Made by a program: the position numbers and the translations under genes. From contig DASPUI010000148.1 of NCBI GenBank assembly GCA_035622995.1, forward strand, positions 1 through 26,554: DNA of 26,554 bases. The letters run 5' to 3'. This document shows positions 8,199-13,899 of this stretch, piece after piece. Below the pieces are notes generated by a model. The model searched no databases. It saw nothing but the letters and a program-made list of their open reading frames with translations, and was not told the origin of the DNA. The stretch's first letter is position 1. The number at the start of each line of letters is the position of its first letter. The stretch comes from DASPUI01 sp035622995. Lineage in GTDB: Bacteria > Verrucomicrobiota > Verrucomicrobiia > Chthoniobacterales > UBA10450.

Positions 8199-9364
8199 TC
8201 AGCAAAACGATACGTCCGGGGCGCAAATTTCCTTTTCGTGTCGAGCAAGATCGACAATGCAACGTAGACGACCGCCAGAACCCCTAACGACCAAAGCCAG
8301 GAGAACCAACCGCGACCGGTAAAATGCCAGACGGCAGCGGCAACGATGCAGGCAAAAGACATCGGCAACATGAACTTCCAGGCAAAGTTCATCATCTGGT
8401 CAACTCGGATTCGCGGGAGAGTTCCGCGGACCCAAATGTAAACGAAGAGTAAGAACGACAACTTTGCGAAAAACCAGAGATACGAAGGAACGAAGTCGAG
8501 CGACTGGATCGGCGCGTGCCAGCCGCCCAGAAAAAGCGTTACTGCGAGGCCGCTGACCGCGAACATTCCGATGTATTCGGCCAGGAAGAAGGTGGCGTAT
8601 TTGAACCCCGAATACTCTGTCATGTGCCCGGCGACAATTTCGGATTCGCCTTCCGGCACATCGAATGGCGTGCGATTGGATTCGACCAAACCGGAGACAA
8701 AAAACAAAATGAATGCGGTCGCGCCCCAGGGCGTGAAGACGAACCAAAAACTGCTTTGCGCTGCGACGATTTGGTCGGGGACGAGTGAACCAACGATCAT
8801 TACGACCGGAATCGTGGTAATGATGAGCGGCAACTCGTAACTAAACATCTGGGCGATGGCGCGCATCGCACCGAGCATCGAAAATTTGTTGTTACTGCCC
8901 CAGCCAGCCATGAAAACGCCGAGTTCCGTAGCCGAACCGACGGCAAAGAAGAACAAGATCCCGCCGTCAATCGCGAACGGTGTCATGTTCCGGCCGTATG
9001 GAATCACTCCGAGGGCGAGGATCGCAGCCGCAGCGATCAAAATGGGAGCGAAAAAGTGGACCACTTTGTCTGCGCGCGCGGGTACGACATCTTCCTTGAT
9101 CAGCATTTTGATTCCATCGGCGACCGGTTGAAGCAGACCGAACGGTCCAACCCGGTTTGGACCGTATCGATTTTGCATTCGGCCGAGGATTTTTCTCTCC
9201 AACACAGACATCGCGGCGAAGAGAGTCAGAAAAACGCCAAGCAGCGCAGCAATATTAATCAGGCTCGAGACAATTTGAATCAGCCAGGCAGGCAAATGCG
9301 CGAGCGGAGAGAGAAGCAGGCGCTTTACGGAGACAAAAATCTGATCGACGGCATCGCGACTCAC
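8195..9364 (-). CDS. nuoH: NADH-quinone oxidoreductase subunit H (NuoH)
   Basis: This 389-residue membrane subunit forms much of the quinone-binding cavity against NuoB and NuoD. Signatures are ERKILGRMQNRYGPNRVGPFG at about residues 57-76, LLQPVADGIKMLIKED, and the acidic loop DVPEGESEIVAGHMTEYSG with its conserved glutamates. Translation appears to start at GTG 9364, giving an N-terminal stretch of about 25 residues (starting MSRDAVDQIF) ahead of the first TM helix. That makes it longer than the usual 320-350, and a TTG 23 codons further in is a possible alternative start. It is the first gene of the leftward operon and faces nuoA across a 184-base divergent region. In canonical operons nuoH follows nuoG; here it heads its own operon. 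Confidence 0.95.
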   Translation of the reverse strand: MSRDAVDQIFVSVKRLLLSPLAHLPAWLIQIVSSLINIAALLGVFLTLFAAMSVLERKILGRMQNRYGPNRVGPFGLLQPVADGIKMLIKEDVVPARADKVVHFFAPILIAAAAILALGVIPYGRNMTPFAIDGGILFFFAVGSATELGVFMAGWGSNNKFSMLGAMRAIAQMFSYELPLIITTIPVVMIVGSLVPDQIVAAQSSFWFVFTPWGATAFILFFVSGLVESNRTPFDVPEGESEIVAGHMTEYSGFKYATFFLAEYIGMFAVSGLAVTLFLGGWHAPIQSLDFVPSYLWFFAKLSFLLFVYIWVRGTLPRIRVDQMMNFAWKFMLPMSFACIVAAAVWHFTGRGWFSWLWSLGVLAVVYVALSILLDTKRKFAPRTYRFAE

Positions 9365-9548
9365 CCCGTGAAGAAAAGCGATAGCCGATTACTTAATCAA
9401 GGCAGAATCGCTTTGCGACGAGTTCGATTCGGTTGCTGGCCGGTCGATTTTTCCTCGTACAGCTGGTGCAAACAGCGCGGACCGGCACGACCGCAACATT
9501 ATTTCTGATTTTGAGTGTGAATCTGCGTCGATTTATGGCTGAGTATCT
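9365..9548. promoter_or_regulatory. Divergent nuoH/nuoA control region with nested inverted repeat
   Basis: This 184-base gap separates the two divergent nuo operons and must hold both promoters unless transcription starts further away. A perfect 8-base inverted repeat, AAAGCGAT at 9375-9382 and ATCGCTTT at 9407-9414, encloses a second dyad, GATTA at 9387-9391 and TAATC at 9394-9398. This lies close to the nuoH start and could be an operator. I found no convincing sigma-70 -35/-10 pair on either strand. A 7-codon ORF (9535-9558) ends over the nuoA start region. Confidence 0.5.
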
Positions 9549-9929
9549 GTGGGAGTGACTCCGAATCCGTACCTTTTCATTGTTATCTTCGGCGGCGTGG
9601 CGCTGGCTTTTCCGCTGCTGCCGCTGGCTCTGGCCTGGTTGTGGCGCAGGTTCTTTCAACCGCCGAAGCCAGGCGTGGAAAAGAACGCGATCTACGAATG
9701 TGGAGTGCAGTCGATTGGAGAAGCGCACATCCAGTTTCATTCGCAATATTATCTCTACGCAATCATTTTTTTGATTTTTGATGTCGAAGCAATTTTCCTG
9801 GTGCCGTTTGCAGTCGCCTTCACCGGCTTGCCGGTCGGCGCCTTTGTCGCCCTTTTAATATTTCTACTCTTGTTGATTGAGGGATTGGTTTGGGCTTGGG
9901 GCAAAGGCTGTTTAAGTTGGGCGAAGTAA
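9549..9929 (+). CDS. nuoA: NADH-quinone oxidoreductase subunit A (NuoA)
   Basis: This protein of about 126 residues with three membrane helices is part of the loop region contacting NuoH, NuoJ and NuoK. Family signatures are the first helix after NPYLFIVIFGG, the loop KNAIYECGVQSIGEA with the conserved YECG cysteine, then FHSQYYLYAIIFLIFDVEAIFLVPFAV with its acidic DVE. No ATG is available in frame. The start is GTG at 9549 or GTG at 9555, and no strong ribosome binding site separates them. It opens the rightward nuoABCD operon. Confidence 0.94.
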   Translation: MGVTPNPYLFIVIFGGVALAFPLLPLALAWLWRRFFQPPKPGVEKNAIYECGVQSIGEAHIQFHSQYYLYAIIFLIFDVEAIFLVPFAVAFTGLPVGAFVALLIFLLLLIEGLVWAWGKGCLSWAK

Positions 9930-9981
9930 ATGAGGTTCGAGCCGGACTGGCAGCAGATGTTGAGATGGTGAATGCGAAAAC

Positions 9982-10605
9982 ATGAGTGGAATCGATGACG
10001 GTTTGCGTAGCGAACTGCAACGACAAGGTATCTGGGTGACGTCGATGCAGGAGCTTTACAATTGGGGAAGAAAAAATTCGATCTGGCCGCTCCAGTTCGG
10101 TCTTGCCTGTTGCGCGATTGAAATGATCGCGACAGCCGCCTCCCGCTACGATCTCGCACGGTTCGGCGGCGAAGTTTTTCGGCCCTCGCCGCGACAGGCT
10201 GATTTGATGATCGTCGCCGGAACGGTTACTAAGAAAATGGCGCCGCAAATCGTGCGCCTCTACAACCAAATGCCGGATCCCAAATACGTTATCTCAATGG
10301 GAGCCTGCGCGATTTCGGGCGGACCGTTCAAGCAGGGCTACAATGTTCTCAAGGGAATCGATCGTTACATTCCGGTGGACGTTTATATTCCCGGTTGCCC
10401 GCCGCGGCCCGAAGCGTTGCTTCATGCGTTCATGGAATTACAGCGCAAGATTGATAGCCAAAAGTTGGGCGGCGCGGACAAGGCGGCATTTTTGAAACCG
10501 GAACAACCGAGCGAATTTCCGGTACCGGCATTTGGCGAGCACGATTTGGTTCCGTCGGCGAATCCAAGTGTTTTTCGTCCGCCGATGATCGAACGGCAGG
10601 GTTAA
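9982..10605 (+). CDS. nuoB: NADH-quinone oxidoreductase subunit B (NuoB)
   Basis: This 207-residue soluble subunit carries the terminal iron-sulfur cluster N2, the direct electron donor to quinone. The four ligands are visible: the tandem pair in FGLACCAIEM (C43, C44), C109 in SMGACAISGGPF, and C139 in YIPGCPPRPEA. The last 45 residues form a less conserved tail. ATG at 9982 lies 52 bases after nuoA. The stop TAA at 10603-10605 is followed in the same frame, 15 bases later, by the TTG start of nuoC. Confidence 0.97.
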   Translation: MSGIDDGLRSELQRQGIWVTSMQELYNWGRKNSIWPLQFGLACCAIEMIATAASRYDLARFGGEVFRPSPRQADLMIVAGTVTKKMAPQIVRLYNQMPDPKYVISMGACAISGGPFKQGYNVLKGIDRYIPVDVYIPGCPPRPEALLHAFMELQRKIDSQKLGGADKAAFLKPEQPSEFPVPAFGEHDLVPSANPSVFRPPMIERQG

Positions 10606-10620
10606 TTAGATTCCACCGCG

Positions 10621-11289
10621 TTGGAAACACTGGAACAAATTAAAAACCGTGCAGAATTGGCCGTCCCTGGCGCTCGGATTGAAGTTATTGCTAATCCGGG
10701 TCCATCGAAGCAATCGTCCTTTTTGCTCGATAACGAACACGCCGTCGCGGTGGCGAAGTTCCTGCGTGATCATCCGGTCCTGCGATTTGATTTTTGCTCG
10801 AACGTGACCGCTGTCGATTGGCTCGATCGCACGATCAAGAAAACCGTAAAGGTGAAGCAGGTTGTTGATGGCATTGAAAAGGAGGTCGACCAAATCACGG
10901 AAGAGAAAATTCCGGGCTATCTCGAAGTGGTCTACCACCTCTACTCGATCAAGCACAAAGACGGGCCGCTGGTTATCCGGATGCGGACAGCCAATCGCAT
11001 GGCCGGTGCGCCATTGCCATCGTTGACTCCGATCTGGCGGAGCGCCGAATTTCAAGAGCGAGAAGCTTTTGATCTGTATGGGATTGAGTTCGACGGCCAT
11101 CCGGATCTTCGGCGAATTTTGATGTGGGATGAATTTACCGATCATCCGATGCGGAAGGATTATCGCGAGCCGGATGATTATGATTGGGAACCGACTCCGC
11201 ACGATGCCGTGCTGGAGAAAGCGAAAAAGCATTATCCGTCGCGACCGGAACTGGACGGCGCGGAGAAGATCACGGCCAACCCGCAATGA
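10621..11289 (+). CDS. nuoC: NADH-quinone oxidoreductase subunit C (NuoC)
   Basis: This 222-residue hydrophilic subunit (30 kDa class) of the connecting module has the family signature SAEFQEREAFDLYGIEFDGH followed by PDLRRILM and the DHPMRKDY segment near residues 175-180. The first half includes LRFDFCSNVTAVDW and a charged insert (KKTVKVKQVVDGIEKEVDQI). No ATG is available before the core, so I take TTG at 10621 as the start; it is weakly supported because no clear ribosome binding site precedes it. Reading frame and nuoB frame coincide, with only one stop between them. The 3' end overlaps nuoD as ATGA. Confidence 0.93.
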   Translation: METLEQIKNRAELAVPGARIEVIANPGPSKQSSFLLDNEHAVAVAKFLRDHPVLRFDFCSNVTAVDWLDRTIKKTVKVKQVVDGIEKEVDQITEEKIPGYLEVVYHLYSIKHKDGPLVIRMRTANRMAGAPLPSLTPIWRSAEFQEREAFDLYGIEFDGHPDLRRILMWDEFTDHPMRKDYREPDDYDWEPTPHDAVLEKAKKHYPSRPELDGAEKITANPQ

Positions 11290-12446
11290 GTGCGACTGGA
11301 TTGCAAGAACTTGAGCAGCCGCCGCCGGGAATGAGCTCGCGGCTCGAAGGTGAACTGCTCGAAGTTTCGATGGGACCGCAGCATCCATCGACGCACGGCG
11401 TTTTCCGAATGAACGTCGCGCTCGACGGCGAAATCGTTCGCAAGCTCAAGCCGGTATTCGGCTATCTTCACCGCAATCATGAAAAAATTGGCGAGAACGC
11501 GAGCTATCTGGGTTCCATGCCGTACACCGATCGGCTCGATTATTTTTGCTCAATGACCAACAACTGGGCGTATGCGCTCAGCGTCGAAAAGCTCGCTGGG
11601 ATCGAAGTTCCCGAGCGCGCTGAGTATTTACGAATCATTCTGGCGGAACTGACGCGATTGCAAAATCATGCTTCGCTTCTTGGATTCCTGCTGAGCGACA
11701 TGGGCGCGTGGGGAACGCCGCTGATGTATGCGTTTCGAGAACGGGAGAAGATTTTGGATTTGTTCGAATCACTCTCCGGTTCGCGCATGATGTGCGATTA
11801 TATGCGCTTCGGCGGCTGCCGCGTTGACGCCAGCGCGGAGTGGCTGGCGCGGGCGCAGCAGATTGTCGATCGTTTCCCAAGGTTTCTCGACGAATTTGAA
11901 GAATTGATTCTGCAAAACGAGATCGTCATATCCCGGACTCAGAACGTCGGTAAACTTTCGGCCGAACTCGCAATCAGCGCCGGTATCACTGGTCCGATGC
12001 TGCGTGCCAGCGGCGTGAATTACGATATCCGCAAAGTGGATCGTTACGGATTTTATCCCCGGTTTAAATTTCGAATTCCGTTAGGCGACCATGGCGACAC
12101 CTACGATCGATTGATGATGCGCGCGCTCGAGATGCGCGAGAGTATTGAGATTCTCAAACAAGCGCTCCCTCAAATCCCGGACGGCCCAATTGTAAATCCA
12201 AAGGTTAAAGTGCGTGCGTTTCGTCCGCCGGTTGGCGAAGCCTACGGAAGAATCGAAGCACCGAAAGGCGAGCTCGGATTTTATCTGATCAGTGACGGTG
12301 GCCCAAATCCATATCGGTACCGGGTGCGTCCACCGAGCTTTATCAATTTGACAATCCTGGAAGATCTTTGCCTCGGTCACACCGTCGCGGATGTAATGGT
12401 TATTCTCGGCAGCGTCGACATTGTGATGGGCGAAGTGGATCGGTAA
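11286..12446 (+). CDS. nuoD: NADH-quinone oxidoreductase subunit D (NuoD)
   Basis: This 386-residue subunit (49 kDa class, related to NiFe-hydrogenase large subunits) forms the quinone head-group site with NuoB. The histidine of PQHPSTHGVFRM (about H37) and the tyrosine of YTDRLDYF (about Y86) match the quinone-binding residues known from Thermus Nqo4. Other signatures are HRNHEKIGE, ELTRLQNHASLLG, RFGGCRVD, and the C-terminal GSVDIVMGEVDR. I chose ATG at 11286 because it overlaps the nuoC stop (ATGA) and gives the normal length; the frame is open further upstream only as a shadow inside nuoC. It is a separate gene, not a NuoCD fusion. Confidence 0.97.
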   Translation: MSATGLQELEQPPPGMSSRLEGELLEVSMGPQHPSTHGVFRMNVALDGEIVRKLKPVFGYLHRNHEKIGENASYLGSMPYTDRLDYFCSMTNNWAYALSVEKLAGIEVPERAEYLRIILAELTRLQNHASLLGFLLSDMGAWGTPLMYAFREREKILDLFESLSGSRMMCDYMRFGGCRVDASAEWLARAQQIVDRFPRFLDEFEELILQNEIVISRTQNVGKLSAELAISAGITGPMLRASGVNYDIRKVDRYGFYPRFKFRIPLGDHGDTYDRLMMRALEMRESIEILKQALPQIPDGPIVNPKVKVRAFRPPVGEAYGRIEAPKGELGFYLISDGGPNPYRYRVRPPSFINLTILEDLCLGHTVADVMVILGSVDIVMGEVDR

Positions 12447-12459
12447 GCGAAGCTTATCG
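12441..12459. terminator. Possible bidirectional hairpin over both stop codons of nuoD and the DUF1223 gene
   Basis: CGGTAAGC at 12441-12448 and GCTTATCG at 12452-12459 form an 8-pair stem with a GAA loop; one pair is a G-U wobble when read on the plus strand and a C-A mismatch on the minus strand. The stem contains the nuoD stop (12444-12446) and the convergent gene's stop (12454-12456). No T-run follows on either side, so it would be a weak or Rho-assisted terminator or an end-protecting structure. Confidence 0.35.
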
Positions 12460-13200
12460 CAACCAACCACCGACCGCTTGAATCGGTTCGAGCTGATTCG
12501 GTTCGGTAATCCAAGCCGCGATGGCACCGGCGCGCGCATCGAGCGTGAAGGAAAACTCCGCTTTGCCGTTCGACATTTTTTCGCTCGCCAGCGACAGCAC
12601 GACGAAATCCTGATGGAGATTGCGCCCGTTGTTCTCGCCCGCAGTGATTTTCGTCGTTAGATCAAAACCGAGCGTCGCCAGGTGAAGAGCAACATCTCTT
12701 TTTGCGCTGTTTCCCGAATTGGATTCCGCCGCGATTTTTCCATCGGCAAGGGACAGTCTCAAAACCCCCGGTCGTTCGCTGGACAAAGACGGAACGGTGC
12801 GCTCAAGCAATTCCCGCCCATCAAGAACGAAACCCGGCGTGTAAACAGTCTCAATTTTCCAGTTCACAGAATACTGGTACTGCCGGGCTGTCCATTCCTT
12901 GGAAGCAAAGGGATCGCGCCAGCCCAGCCGGTCCCAATAATCGACGTGAAAGGCGATCGGGACGAAGTCTTTCCACAATCGTGGCTCAGCTTTCATTTTC
13001 GACAACCACGCTTCCGCCGGCGGGCAACTGCTGCATCCTTCCGAGGTGAAAAGCTCGAGCAGATGGACGCGTTGCGGTCCACTTTCGAATTTAAGGTCGC
13101 CAGCGGCGGCAGTCAGTGCTGCGGAGAACCATAGAACGAATGTGAATCGATGGATTGCGCTCAACTTTTGCTTGTGAATATGCCGCGGTTTCGGCGACAT
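12454..13200 (-). CDS. DUF1223 family secreted thioredoxin-fold protein
   Basis: This 248-residue protein has a basic N terminus and a hydrophobic stretch (FVLWFSAALTAAAG, about residues 21-34), most likely a signal peptide. The mature part begins with the DUF1223 signature LLELFTSEGCSSCPPAEAWL carrying a CSSC motif (C56, C59), followed by FHVDYWDRLGWRDPFAS and TPGFVLDGRE, all typical of the family. DUF1223 has a thioredoxin-like fold, but its biochemical role is not established; a periplasmic redox role is plausible from the CxxC. ATG at 13200 leaves only 9 bases to nuoI. A TTG at 13164 would give a more standard signal peptide. It lies on the opposite strand between nuoD and nuoI, interrupting the nuo gene order. 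Confidence 0.9.
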   Translation of the reverse strand: MSPKPRHIHKQKLSAIHRFTFVLWFSAALTAAAGDLKFESGPQRVHLLELFTSEGCSSCPPAEAWLSKMKAEPRLWKDFVPIAFHVDYWDRLGWRDPFASKEWTARQYQYSVNWKIETVYTPGFVLDGRELLERTVPSLSSERPGVLRLSLADGKIAAESNSGNSAKRDVALHLATLGFDLTTKITAGENNGRNLHQDFVVLSLASEKMSNGKAEFSFTLDARAGAIAAWITEPNQLEPIQAVGGWLR

Positions 13201-13209
13201 TGAAACTCG

Positions 13210-13887
13210 ATGATCGGCGCGGGAATTTTAAAAGGGATGGCCGTCACGGCCCGTAACTTTGTCGGAAGTTATTTCGAGAAAGACCGGCTGATCACGGTGC
13301 AATATCCGGAGGAACGAAGCCCGCTGCCGGAGAATTATCGGAACTTTCCCTTTCTGATTTACGACGGTGAGGATCCGCAGGCGGGGCTGCGCTGCGTCGC
13401 CTGCCAGATTTGCGAGAAGGAGTGCCCGCCGCAGTGCATCTATATTATTAAGAGCAAGGACAAGAAACCGGATTATATCGGCAAGCCCCAATTTTATCCT
13501 GGGACTTTCGACATCGACATCTCGGTTTGCATGAGCTGTCAGATTTGCGTCGAGGTTTGCCCATTCGAAGCGATCAAGATGGACAAAGTCTTTGAACTGA
13601 GTCAGCGCGAGCGTTTCGATTCGTTGCTGCTGCGAAAGGACAAACTCTCGAAATCGAACAAATATTATCATTCAATTCACCCGGTGGAAGCGGCAGAAGT
13701 CGATCGCAACCTGGCGGAAGCAGCGGCAGTAGCCGAAGCGAAGAAGAAAGCAGCCGCCGAAACTGCGGCCAAAGCGGCCGCAGCAAAAGCGGCGTCAACT
13801 GAGCCTGCGTCGACCGGTTCCCCGAAGGCACAAACGCTCGGTCCGCCTCCGGCCCCGCCAAAGACGGCGGGACCGGCGAACAATTAA
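13210..13887 (+). CDS. nuoI: NADH-quinone oxidoreductase subunit I (NuoI) with long Ala/Pro-rich tail
   Basis: This 225-residue ferredoxin-like subunit carries clusters N6a and N6b. Two complete 4Fe-4S motifs are visible: C62, C65, C68 and C72 in CVACQICEKECP, and C107, C110, C113 and C117 in CMSCQICVEVCP. The core ends near residue 160. It is followed by about 60 residues of low complexity: an Ala/Glu/Lys-rich, probably helical stretch (about 165-195) and then a Pro/Ala-rich end (TLGPPPAPPKTAGPANN). Typical NuoI is 150-180 residues. It is separated from nuoD by an antisense gene, so it needs its own promoter or readthrough. No Shine-Dalgarno site is evident before ATG 13210. Confidence 0.95.
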   Translation: MIGAGILKGMAVTARNFVGSYFEKDRLITVQYPEERSPLPENYRNFPFLIYDGEDPQAGLRCVACQICEKECPPQCIYIIKSKDKKPDYIGKPQFYPGTFDIDISVCMSCQICVEVCPFEAIKMDKVFELSQRERFDSLLLRKDKLSKSNKYYHSIHPVEAAEVDRNLAEAAAVAEAKKKAAAETAAKAAAAKAASTEPASTGSPKAQTLGPPPAPPKTAGPANN

Positions 13888-13899
13888 GGCGATTCGGCG

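Noticed and set aside
11184..11285. A longer NuoD start inside nuoC
   Set aside because: The upstream residues are a shadow of nuoC. ATG at 11286 overlaps the nuoC stop and gives the normal NuoD length.
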